From: Synechococcales cyanobacterium T60_A2020_003
GTDB lineage: Bacteria; Cyanobacteriota; Cyanobacteriia; RECH01
NCBI GenBank assembly: GCA_015272205.1
Contig: JACYMB010000083.1
Location: 1 to 38,080, forward strand
Direction: 5' to 3'
Length of the DNA stretch: 38,080 bases
Shown here: piece after piece, positions 25,149 through 33,882 of the stretch
Numbering within the stretch: position 1 is the stretch's first letter
How the letters are laid out: each line of letters begins with the position of its first letter
Position numbers and translations under genes: made by a program
Notes under the pieces: model-generated
The model's input: the letters and a program-made list of their open reading frames with translations, nothing else
Told to the model about the DNA's origin: nothing
Database searches by the model: none

Positions 25149-26096
25149 ATGAGTAGAATTACTCTAGGTGAAACAGGCGTCGTTGTTCCTGCGATTGGAA
25201 TTGGGACATGGGCTTGGGGGGATACTCTGTTTTGGGGATACGGTAACGAGTATGGGGAGCCGCAGCTTCGTGAAGCCTTTCAGGAGGCGATCGCCACAGG
25301 CATCAACTTTTTCGATACTGCCGAAATTTACGGCTTTGGCGAGTCCGAACGCTTGCTCGGTCGCTTTATGCAGGAATTGGGTACGCCCGTTCACATTGCC
25401 ACCAAGTATTTTCCGCTGCCGTGGCGATTCTCGGCGGGTTCGGTTGCAGATGCGTTAACCGCTAGCCTGAAGCGATTGCAAGTGCCAACGGTGGATCTAT
25501 ATCAAGTCCACTGGCCGTTTGATTTTTTCATGGGACAGCCAACGTTGATGGATGCCTTAGCAGATGAGGTGAAACAGGGGCGAATTCGCGCGATCGGGGT
25601 TAGCAACTATTCCGCCGATCAGACCAAACAGGCGCATGAGCGTTTGGCGAAACGAGGCGTGCCTTTAGCGGTGAATCAGGTGCAATACTCGTTGCTGAAC
25701 CGCAAGATTGAAACGAATGGTGTGATGGCGATCGCTCGCGACTTAAACATCACAATCCTGGCCTATAGTCCGTTGGCGCAAGGATTACTGACAGGTAAAT
25801 ACACGCCACAGGAGCCCAAGCCCTCCTCCGGCGCACGGCGCATCGATCCGCGATTTAGCCCAAGCGGTCTTACGAAATTAGCGCCCGTATTGCAAACCTT
25901 GACTGATATTGCCACAACCCATGACCGCACCCCCGCCCAAGTGGCGTTGAATTGGCTGATCGCCCAGGGGAATGTGATTCCGATTCCGGGGGCAAAAAAT
26001 GCGAACCATGCTCGCCAAAATGCAGGGGCGATCGGCTGGTCGTTGAGTGAGTCAGAGATTGCAAGGTTGAGTGAGGTTACCCTTTTATTTACCTAG
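25149..26096 (+). CDS. Aldo/keto reductase
   Basis: A 315-residue NADP-dependent oxidoreductase of the AKR fold. The catalytic tetrad is visible: D56 and Y61 in 'FFDTAEIYGFGESE', K86 in 'ATKYFP' and H121 in 'YQVHWP'. 'RAIGVSNYS', 'NQVQYSLLNRKIE' and the cofactor-site 'IPIPGAKNANHARQNAGA' follow. Its substrate cannot be told from sequence; plant and cyanobacterial relatives reduce aldehydes such as pyridoxal or reactive carbonyls. The ATG at 25149 is preceded by AAGGAAGG; the longer frame from 25068 has no such signal. It is divergent from rbcL. Confidence 0.92.
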   Translation: MSRITLGETGVVVPAIGIGTWAWGDTLFWGYGNEYGEPQLREAFQEAIATGINFFDTAEIYGFGESERLLGRFMQELGTPVHIATKYFPLPWRFSAGSVADALTASLKRLQVPTVDLYQVHWPFDFFMGQPTLMDALADEVKQGRIRAIGVSNYSADQTKQAHERLAKRGVPLAVNQVQYSLLNRKIETNGVMAIARDLNITILAYSPLAQGLLTGKYTPQEPKPSSGARRIDPRFSPSGLTKLAPVLQTLTDIATTHDRTPAQVALNWLIAQGNVIPIPGAKNANHARQNAGAIGWSLSESEIARLSEVTLLFT

Positions 26097-26171
26097 TTTG
26101 AGCGTAGGACAACGGTAACTCAAAGCGAGGGTAGGTTTGCCTACTCCCATGCTGTGCCGAGTATTATCGGG

Positions 26172-26222
26172 GATATGGGCGTTGCGTTGCTCCTGTGATC
26201 GCCCAAATCTGACGCCCATATC
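26172..26222. terminator. Long inverted repeat after the aldo/keto reductase
   Basis: GATATGGGCGT (26172-26182) and ACGCCCATATC (26212-26222) are perfect 11-base inverted repeats with a 29-base loop, 76 bases after the reductase stop. There is no T-tract, so it could be a weak terminator or an operator for the following gene. Confidence 0.4.
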
Positions 26223-26419
26223 TGAGGAAATGTGAAGGTCAGCTTGTGATTTGGGTATTTCCGAGGGTAGCAATGATAGAGTGATGGGTGTTTTGAACCC
26301 GTCATTTCCATAGGCGCACTATACGTATACATATGCATGGCGTTCACATTGCATTGAGCGTCCCATCATGAATAGTGCGATCGCGAGTATTTGAGTATGT
26401 TGCCTGCGAGGAAACTCCT

Positions 26420-27904
26420 ATGTCCCACGATTCATCTACCCCAGAGCCAACATCAGCAGATTTTTCAGAACATACACCTCAAGACTCCCCAGAGCCTACA
26501 GAGCTTCAGCCAGACAATTCAGAATATCAGGAAGAACAAACTGTAGAAGCGTCCGAGGTCGAGGTTGAGGTATCGGCGTTGGAAATAGAGGTTGGGCAGG
26601 TCGAGGAGGTAGGCGATCGCGCCCCACTCCCTGACACCCCGTTTCAAGACCAAGCCGTCGATACCGTTGCATCCGAGGAGATGTCTGATACTCAAGATGA
26701 CGAAGAAACCTGGCCTCAGACCGAAGATCTAGAGGATGAGTCGGCACAGATGATGAGCGATGAAGAGAGCGCAGATGGGCAAGATGGGCAGGAGGAGACT
26801 ATAGCAGTAGGAGGGGATTCCCTGAGCGATCGCCCGTTGGCAGATGAGGCAATATCCGAGGCGATTGCCGCAGACGTCGCAGAGCAACCTCAAAAAGCAG
26901 CCGCTTCCCCAATTCCCCCAAAAGAATCAGCCCTGGATACGGTCGGAAATTTTGTTGGGTCAGTGTTCCAACTGATTTGGAAAGTTGTCCAAGCGATCGT
27001 GCCTCTGTTTCGGGCGATCGCCGTTTTAATCCTACGATTTGTGATTCAAATTTTGCAGCTTTTGCTGGATCTCCTCGAAGGCTCACCAAAGCTACCTGCT
27101 CCCACCTCATCTCCAAACAATCTGACCGATCAAGCAGGGGCAAAAACTCCTCTACCTACTGCATCACCCAAACAAAAGCGCTCCCTGCTCAGCGCCGTGG
27201 GAGCTGTTTGGAGGGGATTGATCAACTTAGTGCGGGCCGTGTTGCCGGATACCTGGAACCAAAAACTGCCTACACCACTGCTAAATCTCTTACTGGCTGG
27301 GGCGATCGCCCTTGCCCTCTGGATTACGCCTTCAATCCTTTTCCCCCGGTCTGCGCCTAAAGCTGCAACCCAACCTCCCCAATCCGAAATACCAGACTCC
27401 TCGGTGCCGCCTGCTCTCGATGTGGCCGATACCTCTGAAGATGTTCAAGACAGTAAACCCCTAATCAGTGTTTCAGGTGAAACGGAGATTCCGTTAGATG
27501 AGATCGTTTCGGAATCCGGAGATCTAATGCTTCCGCCCATTCGTGGCTTTGCTCCAAGCCAACGGAAATCTATGGAAACGCTGCAAAAGCAACTGGTGGA
27601 TTTGCGAAATCGTTATGACAGCACGCCTCTACTCATTCAGTCGGCGCACGTCAATGCGAAGCGCGATCGCCTTACGGTAGAACTAGGGGAAGATTGGTAT
27701 GAGCTGCCCCCTCGCCGCCAAGACCGACTTGCAGAAGACCTTTGGCAGCGATCGCAGCAGGCGAGTTTACCCAAGCTTCTGCTTATAGACGGTGAACAAA
27801 CGGTTCTGGCAAGAAGCCCAATGGTTGGCCAAGAAATCCTGATTTTACAGCGGCAGCACCCCGTGGCTCCCGCTGTAACTCCTGAAACACGAGAAGATAC
27901 ATGA
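26420..27904 (+). CDS. Acidic membrane protein of unknown function
   Basis: I do not recognise this family. From the ATG at 26420 (GAGGAA 8 bases upstream) it has 494 residues. Residues 1-160 are strongly acidic and Ser/Glu-rich with no fold evident. Around 173-220 an amphipathic-to-hydrophobic stretch ('FVGSVFQLIWKVVQAIVPLF', 'AIAVLILRFVIQILQLLLDL') could lie on or in the membrane. A clear membrane helix follows near 295-320 ('LLNLLLAGAIALALWITPSI'). The last 120 residues form a soluble domain with 'MLPPIRGFAPSQRKSMETLQ', 'DRLTVELGEDWYELPPRRQD' and 'LPKLLLIDGEQTVLARSPMV'. The domain may face the periplasm. It is single-copy in the window, and its neighbours give no functional clue. Confidence 0.75.
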   Translation: MSHDSSTPEPTSADFSEHTPQDSPEPTELQPDNSEYQEEQTVEASEVEVEVSALEIEVGQVEEVGDRAPLPDTPFQDQAVDTVASEEMSDTQDDEETWPQTEDLEDESAQMMSDEESADGQDGQEETIAVGGDSLSDRPLADEAISEAIAADVAEQPQKAAASPIPPKESALDTVGNFVGSVFQLIWKVVQAIVPLFRAIAVLILRFVIQILQLLLDLLEGSPKLPAPTSSPNNLTDQAGAKTPLPTASPKQKRSLLSAVGAVWRGLINLVRAVLPDTWNQKLPTPLLNLLLAGAIALALWITPSILFPRSAPKAATQPPQSEIPDSSVPPALDVADTSEDVQDSKPLISVSGETEIPLDEIVSESGDLMLPPIRGFAPSQRKSMETLQKQLVDLRNRYDSTPLLIQSAHVNAKRDRLTVELGEDWYELPPRRQDRLAEDLWQRSQQASLPKLLLIDGEQTVLARSPMVGQEILILQRQHPVAPAVTPETREDT

Positions 27905-28214
27905 TAATTTTTGTGAATACCTCTCAGATTGGATCAAACGCCCACACAGCTTAGCTCCCACCCATACCTGTAGCGTAGCAAGTTCAAATGAACGCGGCGA
28001 ACTCTTTACAATTAGCAATGCTATCCGTAGGGGTATATTGCTATACATCATGAGTTTTAAGCCCTTCCCGTAGTATGCATTTGCTTTGGCTGTTGACTGG
28101 AATATCGATGATATCCAAAGTCAGCAAACGCCATAGAGAGAATTATCTTAATGTTTTATTTGTGAATAAGATTTAAGCTGTTAACAGCAGACATTTAAAA
28201 GGAGTTGAAAGACC
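27905..28214. other. Gene-free region with an imperfect hairpin
   Basis: About 310 bases. GCTGTTGACTGGAATATC (about 28089-28106) faces GATATCCAAAGTCAGC (about 28109-28124), a long imperfect dyad around a 2-3-base centre. It lies about 90 bases before the next gene and could be the promoter operator or a terminator. AAAAGGAG before 28215 is the ribosome binding site of that gene. Confidence 0.4.
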
Positions 28215-28802
28215 ATGAGCCGCCGATTGTCCTTAATGGTTCAAGTCTTTGCAACATTAGCGTTAACCGGATTGGGTTGGGTTGCTGATGCGGTTGCCCA
28301 GGTCTACTTTCCAGGTGACCAAGGCTCAGCTGTAGAAGCGATTCAAGGTGCTTTGGGATTGCCTGTAGATGGATACTACGGTGTATCGACGGAACAAGCT
28401 GTTCTCAGTTTTCAGCGCCGAAATGGCTTAGTTTGCGTCGATGGATTAACGGGGCCGGAAACCTTAGAAGCTTTGGGGCTTGGATACCTAATCACGAATC
28501 CGAACGAGCCTTGCGGAAATTTGGCAGGCTTACCCCCTCAAGGCGGACGCCCCCCTGCCCGTACTGTGTGTCCAACGACGTCCTCTGGTTCGTATGTTGC
28601 CATTGTTCCTGGAAATACGGGGGACTCGCCCGAATCTCTCCGCAATAAAATTAATGCGATTACACCCGCTACATTACGTCATGCTCCCTGGGGTTCCTTC
28701 ATTAGTGCAGGTCTGTATGACTCCTATGCCTGTGCAGAAGCTCAAGCGGCTTATTTAAGAGCCGCAGGCTTTGATGCGCGAGCCGTTTACAACCCGTTCT
28801 AA
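28215..28802 (+). CDS. Secreted peptidoglycan-binding (PG_binding_1) protein
   Basis: A 195-residue exported protein. A signal peptide ('MSRRLSLMVQVFATLALTGL' to about 'AVAQ', residue 29) is followed by one PG_binding_1 unit: 'GDQGSAVEAIQGALGLPVDG', 'YYGVSTEQAVLSFQRRNGL', 'VDGLTGPETLEALG'. The C-terminal half is a smaller module ('SYVAIVPGN...LRNKINAI...AEAQAAYLRAAGFDARAVYN'), which looks SPOR-like: a beta-strand, a helix and an 'A-x-x-L-R-x-x-G-F-x-A' ending. Cys residues suggest disulfides. It probably binds the cell wall; no catalytic residues are seen. A good ribosome binding site precedes the ATG and a strong terminator follows. Confidence 0.85.
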   Translation: MSRRLSLMVQVFATLALTGLGWVADAVAQVYFPGDQGSAVEAIQGALGLPVDGYYGVSTEQAVLSFQRRNGLVCVDGLTGPETLEALGLGYLITNPNEPCGNLAGLPPQGGRPPARTVCPTTSSGSYVAIVPGNTGDSPESLRNKINAITPATLRHAPWGSFISAGLYDSYACAEAQAAYLRAAGFDARAVYNPF

Positions 28803-28864
28803 TGCAATTCACAACCTCAGGTTTGGATGTCTTCGGTGTGATCGCCCCACCATTAGCATGACAG

Positions 28865-28896
28865 AACCCGCCCATCGGAGACATGGGCGGGTTTTT
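28865..28896 (+). terminator. Rho-independent terminator
   Basis: AACCCGCCCAT, loop CGGAGAC and ATGGGCGGGTT form a perfect 11-pair GC-rich stem followed by TTT, 62 bases after the peptidoglycan-binding gene. Confidence 0.92.
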
Positions 28897-29075
28897 AGGT
28901 CGAGTACCAGGATAGCGATAAATATCTTCCGTCAATATATACGCAATCCCACTGAATACAATTTCCTGAAACTTGTCTACAACTGATCTGGGATAGGTGA
29001 ACTACGCTACAGTTCACGAGTTTGCATTTACCAGCCGCTCAAGATTAGTTTTTCTAGCTTTTGTCTGGAGGAATA

Positions 29076-29339
29076 ATGCTCTCAGGACAAACTTCTGATC
29101 CCGTTCGTCAACAAGCGCTTACGATGCTGATTGCTCAGTTTATTGAGCAAGGTCATCCTGCTGAATACGCAAAACATATGGCAACAGCCACAATTTTTCA
29201 AGCTGATCTAGAACTCCGGAATGCACAGCTTGTACGTCTACTAGACTGGATACGACAAGATTACCCAGAGGTTTACAAAGGTGCACTCTCAATTATTGAG
29301 GAAACTCGCGAGGACTTCGAGAAGCGAGTACATACTTAA
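29076..29339 (+). CDS. Small helical protein upstream of gvpA
   Basis: An 87-residue protein of unrecognised family, mostly helical and charged: 'RQQALTMLIAQFIEQGHPAE', 'QADLELRNAQLVRLLDWIRQ', 'IIEETREDFEKRV'. The ATG at 29076 follows GGAGG by 4 bases, which sets the start; a TTG at 29061 is less likely. No signal peptide or cysteines. It is the nearest plus-strand gene before gvpA but is 740 bases away, behind a hairpin, so co-transcription is doubtful. It could be a regulator or accessory protein of the gas vesicle cluster, or unrelated. Confidence 0.6.
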   Translation: MLSGQTSDPVRQQALTMLIAQFIEQGHPAEYAKHMATATIFQADLELRNAQLVRLLDWIRQDYPEVYKGALSIIEETREDFEKRVHT

Positions 29340-30078
29340 GCATGAATAGCAGACTCTTATAGACGAGCAAAATTAATTTTTAGACCATAAAATAGTCATT
29401 GTTTTAGAGATTATTCAGTCGTTTTATCTGGCTGAATAATCCTTGTATCTTTAAATTATTTTCTATCAAAAAATCTAAGAAAGTTCTCTTTTTTCCGGAT
29501 TGTTTTTTCCATAGATGAACATTAAATTGACAGAACAAGCTTCTGTGTTTTTAGCACCCCGACGGGTTTTCTTAAGGCTCTGGGACTAGTGTTCTCTATA
29601 ACGCATAACCTTGCTTATCCTAGTAAGCAAGCGAATTCGTACGAAGACAACACGCCACAATCCTTGAACTGTAAAGAAGAAATAAGAATGCAGAAAATTT
29701 GGTTTGCGATGTTAGTTCGTTTTTTAGAGTGGGTACTATTTAAATATCCTCGAAGAGAGGTGCTAGAGACAATCACTATTTCTAGTTGACTTAATTAGGA
29801 TAACGGTGATTTTTCTAGTACGAGTAGTCAGAGTTTAATCGTCGATCTTTAGGTTCGAATTAAACTTCAAATCTGTTTCAAACAATTAGTGCTTGTCTGG
29901 AACAAGGTATGAAGTTAGTTAATGAACACTAGCTAGACGAATAATTCAGGTCTGGATACTCAACCGAAATACGAGGGTGTAGTCTGTCTCACACTCGATT
30001 TTTAACAGCTTACATTCTGCTTTCGTAAGTTGTTTCTGTCTAACCAGTCCATTCAAACATTTCCTTAGGTGATTAACT
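29340..30078 (+). promoter_or_regulatory. gvpA upstream region with three hairpins
   Basis: About 740 AT-rich bases. GATTATTCAG / CTGAATAATC (29409-29441) is a perfect 10-pair stem and may end the upstream 87-residue gene. CTTGCTTA-TCCTAG-TAAGCAAG (29610-29631) is a perfect 8-pair stem. CGAG-GG-TGT / ACACTCG (29972-29997) followed by TTTTT (29999-30003) lies 75 bases before gvpA and looks like a leader terminator or attenuator. The gvpA promoter should be in this region, but I cannot fix it. Frames of 33-66 codons inside it have no good support. Confidence 0.5.
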
Positions 30079-30294
30079 ATGGCAGTTGAAAAAGTAAACT
30101 CCTCCTCTAGCCTTGCTGAAGTTGTTGACCGCATCCTCGACAAAGGTATCGTTGTTGATGCATGGGTTCGTGTTTCATTGGTTGGTATCGAACTACTGGC
30201 TATTGAGGCTCGCGTTGTGATTGCGTCCGTAGAAACCTACTTGAAGTATGCAGAAGCTGTAGGTCTGACTGCTCAGGCTGCTGTTCCTGCATAG
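30079..30294 (+). CDS. gvpA: Gas vesicle structural protein GvpA
   Basis: A 71-residue protein nearly identical in pattern to other cyanobacterial GvpA: '[20 protein letters not shown]', '[20 protein letters not shown]', '[16 protein letters not shown]'. GvpA is the small hydrophobic protein that forms the ribs of the gas vesicle wall. There is only one copy in this window, whereas some species carry several. AGGTG lies upstream of the ATG. Two hairpins follow the stop and probably reduce read-through into gvpC, matching the need for much more GvpA than GvpC. Confidence 0.98.
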   Translation: MAVEKVNSSSSLAEVVDRILDKGIVVDAWVRVSLVGIELLAIEARVVIASVETYLKYAEAVGLTAQAAVPA

Positions 30295-30314
30295 GACTCA
30301 CAACCCTTGGTAGT

Positions 30315-30359
30315 GCTCTCTACTGGGTAGAGGGCCTTCTGGGGAGTCCCAGACTCCCC
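30315..30359 (+). terminator. Tandem hairpins between gvpA and gvpC
   Basis: GCTCTCTA-CTGGG-TAGAGGGC (30315-30335) is an 8-pair stem with one G-T pair, and GGGGAGTC-CCA-GACTCCCC (30341-30359) is a perfect 8-pair stem. No strong U-tract follows, so they fit partial termination or stabilisation of an abundant gvpA transcript. Confidence 0.65.
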
Positions 30360-30426
30360 TCCAGCCTTCCCTTGCGATCGCACTGGGTAGGTTTCACTAT
30401 TCCTCACCCCAGCAGGAGGTATTCCC

Positions 30427-31521
30427 ATGAGTTCCCTCAGAGATTCGTGGCAGGCACTACGAGTCCAGCGCCAGCAAGAATTTAATCAACGGCAAATCGA
30501 GGTGCAGGAACTGCTCAGTGGGTTCTCAGCTGAACGGCAAGCTCAGGCTGCGCAATTACGTAGCGAACTCAGCCAATTTCAGCAAGAAATTAGAACCGCC
30601 ACTCAACTGTTTCTTGCATCTGCTAGTCAACAGCGCCAAATTCAGGCGCAGCAACTGTTTCAAGAGCTAGAGAGCTATACCCGCGTCATTAAAGCGGAAA
30701 CGGCTGAGTTTTTGTCTCAAGTGACGAGCGATCGCACCCTAATGGCACAACAGCTTACCCGCGATCTGCAAGGGTTTCGTCGTGAGTTATCCACCCTTGT
30801 GGCAGCCCTCATTCAGGCGTACACCGAAAAGCGTCATCAGGACGAAATCCAAATTATGCAAGAGCTAGCCACCTACGTCGAAGATCTCAAAGCCGACGTC
30901 CAGGTTTACCTGTCGGAATTGGGAGCCATGCGCGAACGACGGGCTGAGCAGGTTTGGAGCGAACTTCAGCAGAGCCATGACAAGCGCTTGGCTGAAGTAG
31001 AGGCGCTGTTTCGCGACTTGGCAGACTTTCGGGCAGAGCTTACGTCCTATTGCACCAGCATCCGACAAAGCGTTTGGGGAAACGAAGGCGTTCCCGTTGC
31101 TGCCCCAAAGCCAACGATGCAGCTTAAAAGACCCGCCGCCAAACCTGCATCTTCTAACAAGGTACAGGCTAAAGCAAAGGCGAAGGTAGCCCCTGCGCCC
31201 AAAGCCGTGCCTCCAGCTAAACCAGCGGCGATCGCCCCCCCTCCTGCTATAGAAGCACCCGCTCCAGTTCCAGCCCCAGTCGCACCCAAGGTTGATGAGA
31301 CAGCATCTAACTCCGATGCCCATCATCACCCCCTGGCTCAACTGGAAGCCGAAATTTGTGAGCATATCCGCAAAATGCAGGGAGCTAGACTCCCCGAAAT
31401 CGAGACAGCCTTGGGAATTAACCGCTTCCAAGCCGTTGATGCACTACGTGCGTTGATCAAGGAAGGTCTGGTAACTCAACGCGATCGCGTCTACTTGATT
31501 CAAGAGGAAGTAAGCCTGTGA
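30427..31521 (+). CDS. gvpC: Gas vesicle outer protein GvpC with C-terminal winged-helix domain
   Basis: A 364-residue protein. After a 43-residue N-terminal part come four clean 33-residue repeats (44-76, 77-109, 110-142, 143-175) and a partial one, with the alternating 'ELxxFxxEI...FL' and 'R..QAQQ' pattern of GvpC helices that bind across GvpA ribs and stiffen the vesicle. Residues about 225-285 are a basic Ala/Pro/Lys linker ('[19 protein letters not shown]'). The last 60 residues form an extra domain ('[20 protein letters not shown]', then '[13 protein letters not shown]') with winged-helix character, also present in the adjacent GvpN. Classical Anabaena GvpC is about 190 residues and lacks this. 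AGGAGG precedes the ATG. The stop overlaps the gvpN start. Confidence 0.93.
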   Translation: MSSLRDSWQALRVQRQQEFNQRQIEVQELLSGFSAERQAQAAQLRSELSQFQQEIRTATQLFLASASQQRQIQAQQLFQELESYTRVIKAETAEFLSQVTSDRTLMAQQLTRDLQGFRRELSTLVAALIQAYTEKRHQDEIQIMQELATYVEDLKADVQVYLSELGAMRERRAEQVWSELQQSHDKRLAEVEALFRDLADFRAELTSYCTSIRQSVWGNEGVPVAAPKPTMQLKRPAAKPASSNKVQAKAKAKVAPAPKAVPPAKPAAIAPPPAIEAPAPVPAPVAPKVDETASNSDAHHHPLAQLEAEICEHIRKMQGARLPEIETALGINRFQAVDALRALIKEGLVTQRDRVYLIQEEVSL

Positions 31522-33380
31522 CCACTGTTCTCCATGCCCGACCTCGCGGTTTCGTAAGCACCCCCGCTATCGAGCGCATCATTGCCCGCGCATTGCGCTA
31601 TCTCCAGTCAGGATTCCCGGTTCACCTCCGGGGGGCTGCCGGAACTGGAAAAACGACTTTGGCACTCCATTTAGCCGACCTACTGAGTCGTCCCATCATG
31701 CTGTTGTTCGGAGATGACGAGTTTAAGTCTACCGACCTGATTGGCAACCAGTCGGGTTACACCCGCAAGAAAGTTGTGGATAACTTTATTCACAGCGTCG
31801 TCAAGATGGAAGATGAGCTTCGGCATAACTGGGTCGATTCCCGTTTGACCCTCGCCTGCCGCGAAGGATTCACCCTGGTCTATGACGAATTTAACCGCTC
31901 ACGCCCAGAAGTGAATAATGTACTCCTGTCCGCATTGGAAGAGAAGTTGCTGGTGTTGCCACCCAGCAGCAACCGCAACGAGTACATTCGGGTTAATCCG
32001 CATTTCCGTGCCATCTTCACCTCGAACCCAGAGGAGTATTGTGGGGTTCATGCCACTCAGGATGCCTTGTTGGATCGATTAATCACCATCAACATTCCTG
32101 AACCGGATGAGCTAACCCAGCAGGAAATCATTGCCCAGAAAGTCGGTATCGATCGCCAGAGTGCAGTAACGATTGTGCAACTGGTGCGTCGGTTCCGCGT
32201 TAAGGCCAATCTGGAAAACTCGTCTGGATTGCGGTCGTGTTTAATGATTTCCAAAATTTGTCATGAGCATGGCATTATTGCGGGCACGGAGAACGCCGAA
32301 TTTCGAGATCTCTGCCAGGATATTTTGCTCTCTCGATCGGGGCTGCCCGTTCGTCAGGCGACCCAACTGATTTGGGAAACCTTTAATGAACTGGTTGGGG
32401 TTAGCTTTACGCCTCAAGAGCCTACGGATCACCTATTCGATCCCTATAGACCACCGGTGGATGGCGATCTTGACGATTCCGCAGAAGCCGATGCCCTACT
32501 GGCAGAAGTCCAGGCGCAGGCTGCTCGTTCTTTAGTTCTAGATACACCAGAACCCCAGGTAAATGCCCCAGCAGAAACAAATCAGCCGGAAATTATCGAT
32601 GAACTGACCGAAGCTGTCATCGATCTTGACGAAGCTCAGGGGGGTGACGAGCACATTGAAGACGTTGCCGAACTTGAAAATTCTGATGAAATTGCCGATG
32701 TAGCAGCGACAGAACTCGCTGAAGCTGACGAGGACGAAGCTGGAATTGTTGATGCGTTAGCAGCAGACAGTCTTGATGATCAGGAACCTGGGGATCAGGA
32801 ACTCGATGTAGAGGCAGAAGCTGAAGATCTCGAAATTGCTGAGCCCACTCCTACCGAAGCGGCGGATGTAGAGGCGATCGCCCCTTCTGAAGAATCTGTG
32901 ATTGCTGAAGAGGATACCCTTGTTGTGGAACCAACTGTTTTGGTTGAATCAGCCATCGCTGTTGACGACGTTAAAGCGGACGTAACAGCGGCAGAGCTTG
33001 AGTCACCGGAACTTGAAGCCTTGGATGCTGACTCTGGCGAAGCGGAGGATGACTTCGACGCCGAAGCGAACGTGACAGAAACAGTTTCCAATGACCTCGA
33101 TGATGAGGCGATCGCCCTTGCTGCTGCACCGAGTACAATTGATCCAGTAATCGAAGAGTTTTCGGAAGTGCCCTTTGAGCGAGATGTGTACGCCTACCTA
33201 CAGACCACAGAAGAAGCTCGTCCATCGGAAATTGAAGTTGCGCTAAGCATCAACCGTTTCCAGTCGATTAATGCGCTGCGTTCTTTGGTCGATAAAGGTC
33301 TCATTCTGATCCAATCCAGTCCCGACAAGCCCTCAACCTATCGTTTGAATACCTCTGTCCCGGCTACTGCCTCAGTGTGA
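31518..33380 (+). CDS. gvpN: Gas vesicle AAA+ ATPase GvpN with acidic linker and winged-helix tail
   Basis: A 620-residue protein, far longer than usual GvpN (about 300-400). Residues 1-310 are the MoxR-type AAA+ ATPase: start '[20 protein letters not shown]', Walker A GAAGTGKT at 39-46, '[20 protein letters not shown]', Walker B-like '[14 protein letters not shown]', sensor '[10 protein letters not shown]'. Residues about 315-550 are an acidic Asp/Glu/Ala-rich linker with no visible fold. Residues about 551-615 are a winged-helix-like domain ('[20 protein letters not shown]') closely similar to the GvpC C-terminus. The start is GTG at 31518, overlapping the gvpC stop by 4 bases, so translation is coupled. 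GvpN is needed for vesicle growth and, in haloarchaea, contacts GvpC (from memory). Confidence 0.95.
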   Translation: MTTVLHARPRGFVSTPAIERIIARALRYLQSGFPVHLRGAAGTGKTTLALHLADLLSRPIMLLFGDDEFKSTDLIGNQSGYTRKKVVDNFIHSVVKMEDELRHNWVDSRLTLACREGFTLVYDEFNRSRPEVNNVLLSALEEKLLVLPPSSNRNEYIRVNPHFRAIFTSNPEEYCGVHATQDALLDRLITINIPEPDELTQQEIIAQKVGIDRQSAVTIVQLVRRFRVKANLENSSGLRSCLMISKICHEHGIIAGTENAEFRDLCQDILLSRSGLPVRQATQLIWETFNELVGVSFTPQEPTDHLFDPYRPPVDGDLDDSAEADALLAEVQAQAARSLVLDTPEPQVNAPAETNQPEIIDELTEAVIDLDEAQGGDEHIEDVAELENSDEIADVAATELAEADEDEAGIVDALAADSLDDQEPGDQELDVEAEAEDLEIAEPTPTEAADVEAIAPSEESVIAEEDTLVVEPTVLVESAIAVDDVKADVTAAELESPELEALDADSGEAEDDFDAEANVTETVSNDLDDEAIALAAAPSTIDPVIEEFSEVPFERDVYAYLQTTEEARPSEIEVALSINRFQSINALRSLVDKGLILIQSSPDKPSTYRLNTSVPATASV

Positions 33381-33400
33381 CCTCACGTCCCTAGTGTCCT

Positions 33401-33754
33401 ATGACAACCACCATGCCCACCCGCTCATCCCCCCAATCCCATCGCACGATCGCAACGGCCACGCAAGGATCAACCCTGGCTGATGTCTTAGAGCGCGTTC
33501 TCGATAAAGGGATTGTGATTGCGGGTGACATTTCTGTTTCCGTTGGTTCCACTGAACTGCTCAGCATCCGCATCCGTCTCCTCATTTCCTCGGTTGATAA
33601 GGCTAAGGAAATTGGCATTAACTGGTGGGAGAGCGATCCGTATCTGAGTGGTCAAGCCCAGCAGCTCTTACAGGCGAATCAGCAACTTCAAGCCCGTATC
33701 GAAAGCTTAGAAACCGAGCTACGCGCTTTAAGGGCTGCGCCGGAGACTCCCTAG
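33401..33754 (+). CDS. gvpJ: Gas vesicle minor protein GvpJ
   Basis: A 117-residue GvpA-family protein: a Thr/Ser-rich N-terminus, a GvpA-like core ('LADVLERVLDKGIVIAGDIS', 'VGSTELLSIRIRLLISSVDK') and a C-terminal coiled coil ('QQLLQANQQLQARIESLETE') that GvpA lacks. This marks it as GvpJ, a minor component thought to act at nucleation or at the vesicle tips. It starts 20 bases after gvpN. A 128-base gap to the next small gene contains the first copy of a 12-base leader repeat. Confidence 0.93.
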   Translation: MTTTMPTRSSPQSHRTIATATQGSTLADVLERVLDKGIVIAGDISVSVGSTELLSIRIRLLISSVDKAKEIGINWWESDPYLSGQAQQLLQANQQLQARIESLETELRALRAAPETP

Positions 33755-33856
33755 CGGAACCGATCTCTATGGCGATTGCCCATTGGCGTCGTTCTCTGGT
33801 GTCAGGGTACTACCCCACCGAATAACCTGAATTCCGCCTGTTAGAGGGAAGTACAC

Positions 33857-33868
33857 CACTATAGAGAC
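33857..33868 (+). repeat. Leader repeat, copy 1
   Basis: CACTATAGAGAC, identical to 34114-34125. It ends 14 bases before the GTG start at 33883, with AGGAG in between. Confidence 0.6.
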
Positions 33869-33882
33869 TTTAGGAGTTTTCT

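Noticed and set aside
29589-29789. 66-codon frame upstream of gvpA (or 33 codons from the ATG at 29688)
   Set aside because: Spans a perfect hairpin and has no recognisable family; the shorter version has only a weak ribosome site. A small peptide cannot be excluded.
33401-33754. A second gvpA copy
   Set aside because: The GvpA-like core is diverged and carries a C-terminal coiled coil, which identifies GvpJ.
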